Positions 42,859-52,091 of a DNA stretch of 64,000 nt are shown here, in pieces. Below the pieces are notes generated by a model. It did not search any database, was not told where the DNA came from, and saw only the letters and a program-made list of their open reading frames with translations. Position 1 is the stretch's first letter, and each line of letters opens with the position of its first letter. Origin of the DNA: Phytomonospora endophytica (lineage in GTDB: Bacteria; Actinomycetota; Actinomycetes; Mycobacteriales; Micromonosporaceae); the NCBI RefSeq assembly GCF_014202425.1, contig NZ_JACHGT010000003.1, forward strand, positions 558,001 through 622,000, in the 5' to 3' direction. A program made the translations under genes and the position numbers.

Positions 42859-43723
42859 CGATCTCGGACGACGACGCCCGCCGCGCGGCCTGGCGCATGG
42901 CCGCCCGGATCGGGTTCTACGCGCTGACCTGCCTGATCGCGGTGTTCTTCGCGCTTCCCCTGCTGTGGCTGGTGACCGCGCCTTTCGACGCGAGTCCGAC
43001 CTACGCCGTGGACGTGCCGGAGGCGACGCTGGACAACTTCGCCGAGATCAACGCCAACCCCTACGCCTGGGGGTCGATGTTCAACTCGATCGTGCTGTCG
43101 ATCGGGACGGCGCTGTTCGTGGTCGTGGGCGCCGCCCTGGCGGCCTACGCCCTGTCGCGGGTGCGCATGCCGGGCCGGGACGCCCTGCTCTACGTGCTGC
43201 TGCTGCTGTCGAGCGTGGTCACCGGTACCGCCGCGATGGTCCCGCTGTTCCTGCTGGTCTCCGAGATCGGCGACAGCGTCCATCCGGCGCTGGGCATCGA
43301 CTCCAGCTTCGCGGTGATGCTGGTGATGGCCGGTGGCCTGCTGCCGGCCGGGATCTTCATGCTCAAGGACTTCGTCGACACCGTCCCGCGTTCCTATGAG
43401 GAATCGGCGCGGGTCTTCGGCGCCTCGCCGCTGCGGATCCTCAAGGACATCGTGGCACCGCTGATCGCGCCCGGCCTCGCGACGATCGCGGTGTGGACCG
43501 TGGTCAACGTGTGGGGCAACTTCCTGGTCCCGTTCATTCTGCTGCGCGATCCGGGCAAGCAGCCGGCGGCGGTGCTGATGCGGACGCTCTACACCGAATC
43601 CGGGCAGCCGAACCTGGCGCTGCTGTCGACCTTCTCGCTGCTGTACTCCCTGCCGGTGATCGCGATGTACCTCTACGTTTCCCGCAAGTACGGCTTCCGC
43701 TTCCACGGAGGGATCAAGAGCTG

Positions 43724-43724
<1 letters not shown>
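42855..43724 (+). CDS. ABC transporter permease (MalG-like)
   Basis: A 289-residue permease with six membrane segments and the EAA loop EESARVFGASPLRILKDIVA. The ending KYGFRFHGGIKS is typical of MalG-type permeases. Its start overlaps the first permease by 4 bp and its stop overlaps the ATPase start by one base, so the three are translated as a unit. Confidence 0.9.
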
Positions 43725-44794
<1,070 letters not shown>

Positions 44795-44830
44795 GGTGGC
44801 CCGGCGCCCCCGTCCGGGCGCCGGGCCACC
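44795..44830. terminator. Perfect 15-bp terminator hairpin
   Basis: GGTGGCCCGGCGCCC (44795-44809) and its exact complement (44816-44830) flank a 6-nt loop CCGTCC. The stem begins right after the ATPase stop and ends 4 nt before the convergent gene's stop, so it can serve both. Confidence 0.85.
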
Positions 44831-44834
44831 GGTC

Positions 44835-45791
44835 TCACTCCACCGGGACGGACGGCAGCGCGAGCGCGAGGCCGGTCAGCTGCTCGTCGGTGAGCACGGG
44901 CTCGCTCTGCTCGTTCCACACGCGCTCGCGGATGAGCACCGCCGAACCGTCGGGGCGGTACACGGCCAGGTAGGTGATCGTACGGATCGTGTTCCCGTCG
45001 ATGATCTCCGTCGGCCGCACGCTGAGGATCTGCTCGCCGTCGGGGCCGTCGGCGTCGACGCACTCGAACGTGGTCTCGACCTGCTTGGGCTCTGGAAACT
45101 GGACGGTCTCGGTGTACGGGTCACAGCCCGGGACGAGATAGCGCGCGTCCGGGAGAAGGTAGTTGGGGTTCTTCGACTGCGTCCCCGCGCCCCGGAGGAA
45201 CGAGCCGGCGGGGTAGACCCTCATCGTGATGACGCGTTCCTCGCTCTCGGCCTGCCCCCCGTAGACCGGGCGTTCGGCGAGGACGACCGACTCGTCGCCT
45301 CCCCACCCGCCGAAGGCGCCCGACTGGTCCTGGTCGGGGGTGAGGACCTCGTTGTAGCGCTGCACCTCGTCCATGAAGGAGGGCCGCGTCTGGATACCGA
45401 GGTCCGCGATCGCCGCGGTCCAGGCCGCGGTCAGCTCTTCGGTCAGAGGGGTCGTGATGTAGGCGTTCACCTCCTCCTCCTCGTCGAAGCGCGATTCGTC
45501 GGCACCCCAGATGTACTCGACGTCCGGGTCCAGCGCGACGGGGTATTCGCCGGGGTCCTGCTGTCGCGAACCGAAGGAGCCGGTGTCGGGGTCGATGCCC
45601 CCGCCGAAGGCCACGGGCAGCAGGACGGCGACGGCCGCGACGGCGGCGACTCCCCCGGCGGCATAGCCGCCGAGCCTTGCCCGCGCCCTCCGTCGCCCGC
45701 GCCGGAGGACCTCCGCGGGCAGGAATGAGACCTCGGGGGTGCTGCGGTCGAGCTCCTCGTCGAGCGCTCGGTTGAGTTCCTCGGTGGTCAT
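44835..45791 (-). CDS. Membrane-anchored protein coupled to a SigE-type sigma factor
   Basis: A 318-residue protein with a cytoplasmic N-terminus of about 40 residues (MTTEELNRALDEELDR start), one membrane helix near residues 42-60, and a large acidic extracytoplasmic domain without recognised motifs. It overlaps the sigma factor start-to-stop by 4 bp and follows it in the operon, the usual place for an anti-sigma factor or cognate sensor. No zinc-binding anti-sigma HxxxCxxC motif is visible, so a regulatory role is inferred only from position. Confidence 0.75.
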   Translation of the reverse strand: MTTEELNRALDEELDRSTPEVSFLPAEVLRRGRRRARARLGGYAAGGVAAVAAVAVLLPVAFGGGIDPDTGSFGSRQQDPGEYPVALDPDVEYIWGADESRFDEEEEVNAYITTPLTEELTAAWTAAIADLGIQTRPSFMDEVQRYNEVLTPDQDQSGAFGGWGGDESVVLAERPVYGGQAESEERVITMRVYPAGSFLRGAGTQSKNPNYLLPDARYLVPGCDPYTETVQFPEPKQVETTFECVDADGPDGEQILSVRPTEIIDGNTIRTITYLAVYRPDGSAVLIRERVWNEQSEPVLTDEQLTGLALALPSVPVE

Positions 45792-46303
45792 GACGGCACT
45801 CCTTCGAAGAGTTCGAGGGCTTCGGCGGACAGCAGTTCCCGGAGTCCGGCAAGGCCGCGCATGGTCAGGTTGCGGGCGGCGCCGTTGGAGCAGCCGAGCA
45901 CGCGGGCGACCTGCTCGCCGGGCAGGTCCTCCCAGTAGCGCAGGACCACGGCGGCCCGCTGCCGCTTGGGCAGTCGCAGCAGCGCGTCGATGAGGACGAC
46001 GCGCTCCTCGGGCAGCCCGGCGGGGCGCTGGGGATTCTCGGGCAGTTCGTCGCGGGTCTGCTCGCGCCGGAAACGGAACAGGCGGCGCTCGTCGATCAGC
46101 GCGTTGACGATGATCTTGCGGACGTAGGCGTCCACCGAGGATCGGGTGGACCGCGCCCAGGCGCCGTAGAGCCGGATCAGCGCCGTCTGCACGACGTCCT
46201 CGGCCTGGTGCCAGTCGGCGCAGCACAGGTAGGCGAAACGGCACAGTCGTTTCGACTGGGCTGCGACGTATTCCTCGAAGTCGCTCTCCTGTTCCGGTGT
46301 CAT
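45788..46303 (-). CDS. SigE-family ECF-type RNA polymerase sigma factor
   Basis: A 171-residue small sigma factor. Region 2 is seen as RLCRFAYLCCADWHQAEDVVQTALIRLY, where the promoter -10 is read, and region 4 as LPKRQRAAVVLRYWEDLPGEQVARVLGCS with the helix-turn-helix at the C-terminus. The pattern fits the SigE70 subfamily found in many copies in actinomycetes. It would direct polymerase to stress or development promoters. It is coupled by a 4-bp overlap to a membrane-anchored protein likely to control it. Confidence 0.92.
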   Translation of the reverse strand: MTPEQESDFEEYVAAQSKRLCRFAYLCCADWHQAEDVVQTALIRLYGAWARSTRSSVDAYVRKIIVNALIDERRLFRFRREQTRDELPENPQRPAGLPEERVVLIDALLRLPKRQRAAVVLRYWEDLPGEQVARVLGCSNGAARNLTMRGLAGLRELLSAEALELFEGVPS

Positions 46304-46373
46304 CTCGCTCCTGGGCGTCGACGGGTTCGGGTCGACCGGTCTACGGGTTGATCTTGACCGTTCGTCACACGCG

Positions 46374-46404
46374 AAAAGGGCCGCCCTCCCGGGGCGGCCC
46401 TTTT
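46374..46404 (-). terminator. Hairpin with A/T-tailed stem after the DHA2 exporter
   Basis: AAAAGGGCCGCCC (46374-46386) and GGGCGGCCCTTTT (46392-46404) form a perfect 13-bp stem with a 5-nt loop. Read on the minus strand it follows the exporter stop at 46421 by 16 nt and ends in a U run, making it the most classical intrinsic terminator in the window. Confidence 0.88.
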
Positions 46405-46420
46405 GTCGAACTGGTGCGTC

Positions 46421-47953
46421 CTAGTGGACCATCACCGGCGCGCGCTCCTCACCGGCTTCGCCGGTGGGGGCCGGCGCCTTCTTCTTCGGGAGGAAGAACG
46501 CGGCGACCATGGTCGCGACGATCAGCACGAAGGCCAGCACGAAGGTCGCACCGAAGCCCTCGGCGGCCTCGGCCAGGCCCTGCTCCTTCGCGCCCGGCGG
46601 GAGCTGGGCGGCGACGGCGGGGTCGTGCTGGGCCGCGATGGCCGGCCCGGCCAGCATCGAGCTCGTGATCTGGTTGGTCAGCACGACCGACATGATCGCC
46701 GAACCGATGGAGCTGGCGATCTGCTGCACGATGTTGAGCAGCGTGGAGCCGCGCGCGATCATGTGGTCGGTCAGCGTCTGCATCGCCGCGGTCATCGTCG
46801 GCATCATCGTGGCACCCATACCGAGGCCCATGACGAACAGCGCACCGAGCAGGACCGGGTACGGCGTCGTCGACTCGATCTGCGTGAGCACGCCCATGCC
46901 ACCGAGGATCAGCACCATGCCGGCGAGGACGATCTTTCCGGGACCGATCTTGTCGACCAGGCGGCCGGCGATCGGCATCGTGATCATGGCGCCGAGACCC
47001 TGCGGCGCGACCAGCAGGCCGGCGTGGAGGGTCGACTCACCGCGGACCTGCAGGAAGTAGGTCGGGATCAGCAGCATGGCACCGAAGAAGGCGATGCCGA
47101 ACAGGAACATGGTGACCGTGGCGACGGTGAGCTGCTTGTTCTTGAACAGGCGCAGGTCGACCAGCGGGTGGCGCGGCCGGAACGCGTGCCAGATGAAGGC
47201 AATGATCAGCACCAGGCCGATCGCGGCGGGAATGAGCACGCGGGCCGCGGCGACCGTCCCCTCCTCGGGGATCGACGAGACACCGAACAGGAACAGGGCC
47301 AGACCGGGCGACATCAGCAGCATGCCCACGAAGTCGAAGGACTCCGACGGGTGCGGCTCGTCCTTGGGCAGCACGATCGCGGCGAAGATGAGGGCCACGA
47401 TGCCGAGCGGAACGTTGATCAGGAAGATCCAGTGCCAGCTGACCTCTTCGATCAGCCAGCCGCCCAGGATCGGGCCACCGATCGGGCCGAGCAGCATCGG
47501 AACACCGAGCACGGCCATCACACGGCCGACGCGCGCCGGACCGGCCGCGCGGGTCATGATCGTCATGCCCAGCGGCATCAGCATGCCGCCGCCGAGACCC
47601 TGCACGACCCGGAAGCCGATCAGCGAGTTGATGTCCCAGGCGAAACTGCACAACACCGACCCGCCCAGGAACAACACCAGGGCGAGCATGTACAGGCGCT
47701 TTGTCCCGAAACGGTCCGCCGCCCATCCGGTGATCGGAATGACGGTGGCCAGGGCCAGGGTGTAGCCGGTCATCGTCCACGCCGCCGTGGCGAGGCTCGT
47801 GTTGAACTCTGTGGTGAACGTCGGGAGGGCGACACTGACCACGGTGATGTCCAGGATGGACATCACCAGGCCGAGCACGACCACCCCGGCGATCTTGAGC
47901 ACGCCGCCGTCGAGTTTCTCGGAGGCTGCTGGACCGTTCGGAACGGTGGACAT
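46421..47953 (-). CDS. DHA2-family (EmrB-like) MFS multidrug exporter
   Basis: A 510-residue transporter with about fourteen membrane helices. Signature pieces are LDITVVSVALPTF in helix 1, GWAADRFGTKRLYM between helices 2 and 3, and GVPMLLGPIGGPILGGWL for the antiporter motif C. It should export drugs in exchange for protons. I place the start at the ATG 47951-47953, which follows AAGGAT and sits about 17 residues before the first helix. The longer frame upstream is not conserved-looking. A classical terminator follows. Confidence 0.9.
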   Translation of the reverse strand: MSTVPNGPAASEKLDGGVLKIAGVVVLGLVMSILDITVVSVALPTFTTEFNTSLATAAWTMTGYTLALATVIPITGWAADRFGTKRLYMLALVLFLGGSVLCSFAWDINSLIGFRVVQGLGGGMLMPLGMTIMTRAAGPARVGRVMAVLGVPMLLGPIGGPILGGWLIEEVSWHWIFLINVPLGIVALIFAAIVLPKDEPHPSESFDFVGMLLMSPGLALFLFGVSSIPEEGTVAAARVLIPAAIGLVLIIAFIWHAFRPRHPLVDLRLFKNKQLTVATVTMFLFGIAFFGAMLLIPTYFLQVRGESTLHAGLLVAPQGLGAMITMPIAGRLVDKIGPGKIVLAGMVLILGGMGVLTQIESTTPYPVLLGALFVMGLGMGATMMPTMTAAMQTLTDHMIARGSTLLNIVQQIASSIGSAIMSVVLTNQITSSMLAGPAIAAQHDPAVAAQLPPGAKEQGLAEAAEGFGATFVLAFVLIVATMVAAFFLPKKKAPAPTGEAGEERAPVMVH

Positions 47954-48149
47954 CAATGAATCCTTAAGTGATGGGTCAGGCAGGCCCAAGTCTTCCCAGC
48001 GAGGGCCCGATCGCCACATCGAATAAGCCGTGTCGCTGGTCACAGACGGGCCGCGCGAGGCCCCCGAAGCGGTAGAGCGGGGTGACAAGTGGCGCGCACC
48101 GGAACGTGTCGCACACGACAGTGCGCTTGCGAGCGAGCGGGACGAGGGC

Positions 48150-49142
48150 CTATCGCTCACTCCGGCCACTCCGCCAGGCGAAGAACCCGAGTACGAGCAC
48201 CCCGAACAAGAAGAAGGAGTTGTGCGCGAACTGGGCCGTCCGGCTCACCTCGCCGATCGGGTCGGCGAAGTACCCGGTCGTCGCCGAAGCGGCCAGCGCA
48301 CCGGTCGCCAGGGCGGCGATGTGCCCGCGGGTCCACCGCCGCGACCGCGCGAACCGCGCCACGGCGACCGCAGCGACACCGAGCAGGACGGCCGAGCCCG
48401 CCACGCCCGCCCATGTCGGCGGCATGAACTGATATCCCAGGCCGAGCACGAAGGCGCCGAGCCCCAGCGGCAGCGCGCGCGGCGTGAAGGCCTCGCGCGG
48501 CTCGCGGGCGCGCCGCCCGAAGGCGAACGCGGCGACGACCAGCAGCAGGACCACCGCGCTCGCCCCGATGAGCTCGGGGGCGGTGGCGTGGTCGTCTTCA
48601 CCGCTGAGATGCCAGCGCAGGACCACGGCGGCCGCGAGGAGGTAGAGGACCACGGCCACGATGAGGCCAGGCGCCCTCAGCCAGGGCCGCCGGTCACGCG
48701 CGAAGGACTCCACGACCGCGATGGGCGCGCCGAAGCTCCAGATGACGTGCCCGGCGACGAAGGAGAGGGTCGTGGCGGCGCTGAGGCCCAGGGGCGCCAG
48801 GTAGGTCGGGCCGGTCATCTCCGACCAGTAGTCGATGTCGCGGTAGGACTGGCTGAAGACGCTCTGGTCGATGAGGGCGGCCTGCGCGACACCGGCGGCC
48901 GCGGCCAGGGCCAGGATCCCCGGCCAGTTCAGGTCACAGCGGCGGGCGACCTCGCGGATGAGCAGCGCCGGGGCGCCGTAGAGCGGAATGAAGATGAACA
49001 GCCCGCCGAGCAGCGCCAGGGGGTCGCCGGTGCTGTCGTCGTAGCCGACGAGGTACTCGGCGCACAGCGGCGACAGGATCATCAGCCCGAGGGCGAGGGA
49101 CCAGCGGATACGGCGTGGGACGGTCCGGTCGGGCCCGGTCAT
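48150..49142 (-). CDS. Polytopic membrane protein of unknown function
   Basis: A 330-residue integral membrane protein with about eight to nine hydrophobic segments and no recognised catalytic motif. Conserved-looking features are SPLCAEYLVGYD in the first helix and polar residues around YWSEMTGPTYLAP. It overlaps a small membrane-protein gene upstream by 4 bp and both are divergent from a two-component system, which may regulate them. It could be a sensor, transporter component or resistance factor; none is proven. Confidence 0.7.
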   Translation of the reverse strand: MTGPDRTVPRRIRWSLALGLMILSPLCAEYLVGYDDSTGDPLALLGGLFIFIPLYGAPALLIREVARRCDLNWPGILALAAAAGVAQAALIDQSVFSQSYRDIDYWSEMTGPTYLAPLGLSAATTLSFVAGHVIWSFGAPIAVVESFARDRRPWLRAPGLIVAVVLYLLAAAVVLRWHLSGEDDHATAPELIGASAVVLLLVVAAFAFGRRAREPREAFTPRALPLGLGAFVLGLGYQFMPPTWAGVAGSAVLLGVAAVAVARFARSRRWTRGHIAALATGALAASATTGYFADPIGEVSRTAQFAHNSFFLFGVLVLGFFAWRSGRSER

Positions 49143-49366
49143 GCCTTGAGCCTCCCGCCCAGGAGGATGATCACGCCGCCGACGACGGCGAGCATGAGGT
49201 TGGCGTAGACCTCGTAGCCCGTCGCGAAGGGGAGGTGCGGGATCACCCAGCGGTCGAAGGCGTTGAGGAACAGGCTCATGATCGGCTGGGTCCAGAGGCG
49301 GTCCACGGCGCCGCTGACGCCCATGAGAACCAGGATGAATCCGATGGTCTCTACTGTCTTTCGCAT
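49139..49366 (-). CDS. Small two-helix membrane protein
   Basis: A 75-residue protein with two hydrophobic helices (IGFILVLMGVSGAVD and LMLAVVGGVIILLGG) joined by a loop with aromatic and proline residues. Its stop overlaps the next membrane gene's start by 4 bp, so the two form a unit. TAGCGT at 49375-49380 (minus strand) lies eight bases before the ATG and may give a nearly leaderless transcript. The role is unknown. Confidence 0.7.
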   Translation of the reverse strand: MRKTVETIGFILVLMGVSGAVDRLWTQPIMSLFLNAFDRWVIPHLPFATGYEVYANLMLAVVGGVIILLGGRLKA

Positions 49367-49458
49367 GTCTTCAGACGCTATGGATCGAGGGCCTTCGAGC
49401 GGATCGGCCGTCGGCAGGCGATGTCGCGACGGAGGTAGCCGCTCGCGCGCGGCCGCCG

Positions 49459-49494
49459 CGACTTAGGTATCGGGTCTCTCGACTTCGGTATCGG
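49459..49494. promoter_or_regulatory. Two direct repeats 21 bp apart in a divergent promoter
   Basis: CGACTTAGGTATCGG (49459-49473) and CGACTTCGGTATCGG (49480-49494) differ at one base and are 21 bp apart, two helical turns. They lie between a membrane-protein operon and a histidine kinase/NarL-type regulator operon. They are likely binding sites of that response regulator. Confidence 0.6.
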
Positions 49495-49532
49495 CGGCGG
49501 TGGGAACGCGTGCCGGGCCGGAGAGGCGTCGG

Positions 49533-49538
49533 TAGGTT
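49533..49538 (+). promoter_or_regulatory. -10 box TAGGTT of the first two-component operon
   Basis: TAGGTT ends six bases before the ATG of the histidine kinase, predicting a leaderless transcript. It lies 39 nt after the second direct repeat. Confidence 0.5.
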
Positions 49539-49544
49539 CGTGGC

Positions 49545-50669
49545 ATGGACCGTAAGCGCGGCGCTCGCGACTGGATCGTGGACTCGGCCGCGTTCGCGTT
49601 CGCCGTCCTGTTCGGGCTGACGCTGTCGGGGATGCGGATCGACGCGAACGCGCTGCCCGAACCGGCGTGGCTCTTCGACGTCGACCAGGTCCTCGGCGCG
49701 ATCGGCTGCGGCGCGGTGTGGCTGCGGCGGCGCTGGCCGGTGCAGCTGGCGGTCGGCCTGGTGCTGGCCTCGACCATCTCGGAGCTGGTGGCCGGGGCGA
49801 TGCTCATCGCGCTGTTCACCGTCGCTGTCCACCGCAGGCCCCGGGTGTCGATGACGGTGTTCGGGCTGGCGGTCCTCGCCGGGGTCGTCTACGTCATCGT
49901 GCGCCCCGACCCGGACACCCCGCGAGAGGTCTCGCTGCTCATGGGGACGTCGCTGATGGCGGCGGCGGTCGGGTGGGGGCTGTTCGTGCACCACCGGCGC
50001 AGGCTCGTCGAATCCTTGCGGGACCGGGCCACGCGTGCCGAGAACGAGGCGCAGATGCGCGCGGAGCAGGCGCAGCGCGACACGCGCGACGCGATCGCCC
50101 GGGAGATCCATGACGTACTGGGCCACCGCCTGTCGCTGCTGAGCGTGCACGCGGGGGCACTGGAGTTCCGGCCGGACGCACCCGCCGAGGACGTCGTCCG
50201 CGCCGCCGGGGTGATCCGCGAGAACGCGCACCTGGCGCTGCAGGACCTGCGCGAGGTGATCGGTGTCCTGCGCGCGCCCGTCGGCGAGCTCCCGCAGCCG
50301 GCGATCGCCGACGTGGAACGCCTCGTCGCCGAGTCGGTACGGGCGGGGACGCCGGTGGAACTCGCTTTCGCGGTCGAGGGGGAGCCGCCGGACCTGGCCG
50401 GGCGGACGGCTTACCGGGTCGTTCAGGAGGCGCTCACCAACGCGCGCAAGCACGCGCCGGGCGAGGCGGTGACGGTGGAGGTGTCGGGTGCGCCGGGTCG
50501 GGGTCTGACCGCGGTGGTCCGCAATCGCTTCGCCGGTGCCGTCGCCGCTGAGGGCGGTCAGGGCCTGATCGGTCTCGCCGAGCGGGTCGCCCTCGCCGGT
50601 GGTGAGGTCGCCTACGGCCCGGGGGACGGCGAGTGGCTGGTGCGGGCGTCGCTACCCTGGCCGCCATGA
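49545..50669 (+). CDS. NarL-type sensor histidine kinase
   Basis: A 374-residue sensor kinase of the HisKA_3/NarX-like class. Four to five N-terminal membrane helices (about residues 15-145) are followed by a charged coiled coil and the dimerisation helix AREIHDVLGHRLSLL, with His189 the likely phosphorylation site. The C-terminal HATPase part has VVQEALTNARKHA (N box) and a degenerate G box (GQGLIGLAERV). The stop overlaps the response-regulator start by 4 bp. Direct repeats and a divergent membrane operon upstream suggest the target. Confidence 0.9.
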   Translation: MDRKRGARDWIVDSAAFAFAVLFGLTLSGMRIDANALPEPAWLFDVDQVLGAIGCGAVWLRRRWPVQLAVGLVLASTISELVAGAMLIALFTVAVHRRPRVSMTVFGLAVLAGVVYVIVRPDPDTPREVSLLMGTSLMAAAVGWGLFVHHRRRLVESLRDRATRAENEAQMRAEQAQRDTRDAIAREIHDVLGHRLSLLSVHAGALEFRPDAPAEDVVRAAGVIRENAHLALQDLREVIGVLRAPVGELPQPAIADVERLVAESVRAGTPVELAFAVEGEPPDLAGRTAYRVVQEALTNARKHAPGEAVTVEVSGAPGRGLTAVVRNRFAGAVAAEGGQGLIGLAERVALAGGEVAYGPGDGEWLVRASLPWPP

Positions 50670-51361
50670 CCGTCCCGCCTTTCCGGGTTTCGCCCGATTC
50701 CGCCGTCGTCTCCGTGCTCATCGTCGACGACGATCCGCTGGTGAGGGCAGGGCTGATCATGATGCTCGGCGGCGCCGCGGACATCCGGGTCGTCGGCGAG
50801 GCCGGTGACGGGGGCGAGGTGCTCGCGCTGGTCGACCGGCTCGCTCCGGACGTGGTGCTGATGGACATCCGGATGCCGACGGTCGACGGGCTGGCGGCGA
50901 CGGAGGCGGTCCGGGCTCGCCCGGACGCGCCGGAGGTGATCGTGCTGACGACCTTCGACGCCGACGCCCACGTCTTGCGCGCGTTGCGCGCCGGCGCGGC
51001 CGGTTTCCTGCTGAAGGACACTCCGCCGGCCGAGATCGTCGAGGCGGTGCGACTCGTCGCGCGGCGGCTGCCGGTGCTGTCGCCGTCGGTGACGCGGCGG
51101 CTGATCGCGCGGGTCGCCGAGGACGGCCGCGACGACCGGCGGGCGCGGGCGAAGGCGCGACTGTCGGGCCTGGGCGAGCGTGAGCGGGACGTCGCGGTGC
51201 AGGTCGGGCTGGGGCGGTCGAACGCCGAGATCGGGCGGGCGCTGCACCTGAGCGTGCCGACGGTCAAGACGCACGTCTCGGCGATCCTGACCAAACTGGA
51301 CCTCAACAACCGGGTACAGATCGCGCTGCTGGCCCATGACGCCGGTCTGCTCGGCGAGTGA
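50666..51361 (+). CDS. NarL/LuxR-type response regulator
   Basis: A 231-residue regulator. The receiver domain has the acidic DDD pocket (residues 21-23), Asp67 in VVLMDIRMP as phosphoacceptor, and the conserved Thr and Lys (LTTFD; FLLKD). The LuxR helix-turn-helix ends the protein (LGLGRSNAEIGRALHLSVPTVKTHV). It is coupled to the kinase by a 4-bp overlap. It probably binds the 21-bp-spaced repeats at 49459-49494 and so regulates the divergent membrane operon and itself. Confidence 0.92.
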   Translation: MTVPPFRVSPDSAVVSVLIVDDDPLVRAGLIMMLGGAADIRVVGEAGDGGEVLALVDRLAPDVVLMDIRMPTVDGLAATEAVRARPDAPEVIVLTTFDADAHVLRALRAGAAGFLLKDTPPAEIVEAVRLVARRLPVLSPSVTRRLIARVAEDGRDDRRARAKARLSGLGERERDVAVQVGLGRSNAEIGRALHLSVPTVKTHVSAILTKLDLNNRVQIALLAHDAGLLGE

Positions 51362-51366
51362 CCCGG

Positions 51367-51372
51367 TAACCT
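51367..51372 (+). promoter_or_regulatory. -10 box TAACCT before the DinB-like gene
   Basis: TAACCT ends six bases before the ATG at 51379, giving a leaderless-type promoter inside the 17-bp gap after the response-regulator stop. Confidence 0.45.
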
Positions 51373-51378
51373 CGCCGG

Positions 51379-52017
51379 ATGCCCGAGTCTCCCGGTCCCG
51401 TGACCCCTGACGACGTGCGCGCCGCCGTCGCCTTGTGCTCCGACGCGCTCGGCGGTGTGCTCGACGCCGACTGGTCGGCTCGCGCCGGGGAGCTGACCTG
51501 GAGTTGCTGGGACACCGCCGAGCACCTGGCCGACGACCTGTTCGCCTACGCCGGGCAGCTCGGGCCGCGCCGGCCGCCGCTGGACACCCACGTCGCCTTC
51601 GCCTGGAAGCGCAAGACTCCGGGTGGGCCGGCGAGCAGCGTCTTCGGGGATCCGGAGGCGGGGCCGGCCGGGCTGGTGCAGATCATCGAGGCCTGCGGGA
51701 CCTTCCTGTCGGCGGTCGTCGCCACGGTCTCACCGGACACGCGCGCGCATCACGTGCACGGCGTGGCCGACCCGGAGGGTTTCGCGGCGATGGGCGTGGT
51801 CGAGACCCTCGTCCACACCCACGATCTCTCGCTCGGTCTGGGCTTCGCGTGGGCGCCGCCGCCGGAGCTGTGCGCGCGGGTGCTGTACCGGTTGTTCCCG
51901 GCGGTGCCGGTGGACACCGATCCGTGGGCGACGCTGCTCTGGGCGACCGGGCGCGGTGAGCTCCCCGGCCGCCCGAGACTCACCGACTGGCGCTGGTTCG
52001 GTGAACCGCGAGGCTGA
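51379..52017 (+). CDS. DinB/maleylpyruvate-isomerase-like protein
   Basis: The 212-residue protein resembles the DinB-2 / mycothiol-dependent maleylpyruvate isomerase N-terminal fold, a four-helix metal-binding bundle common in actinobacteria. Possible ligands are His in CWDTAEHLADDL and His in VVETLVHTHDLSLGLG, the typical second and third histidine positions. Members of this superfamily act with mycothiol or other low-molecular-weight thiols, but many are uncharacterised. It has its own promoter-like box. Assignment is to the fold rather than to a reaction. Confidence 0.65.
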   Translation: MPESPGPVTPDDVRAAVALCSDALGGVLDADWSARAGELTWSCWDTAEHLADDLFAYAGQLGPRRPPLDTHVAFAWKRKTPGGPASSVFGDPEAGPAGLVQIIEACGTFLSAVVATVSPDTRAHHVHGVADPEGFAAMGVVETLVHTHDLSLGLGFAWAPPPELCARVLYRLFPAVPVDTDPWATLLWATGRGELPGRPRLTDWRWFGEPRG

Positions 52018-52091
52018 AGCCCCGCTGAAGATCGACTCCGGGGGCCGCCGATCCGCGATATCGTCGCCCGCGTCGGCCCCGTCCGGATGGA

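Noticed and set aside
46403-47959. 518-codon His/Arg/Asp-rich plus-strand frame
   Set aside because: It mirrors the DHA2 exporter gene; the histidine-rich composition is an artefact of reading its complement.
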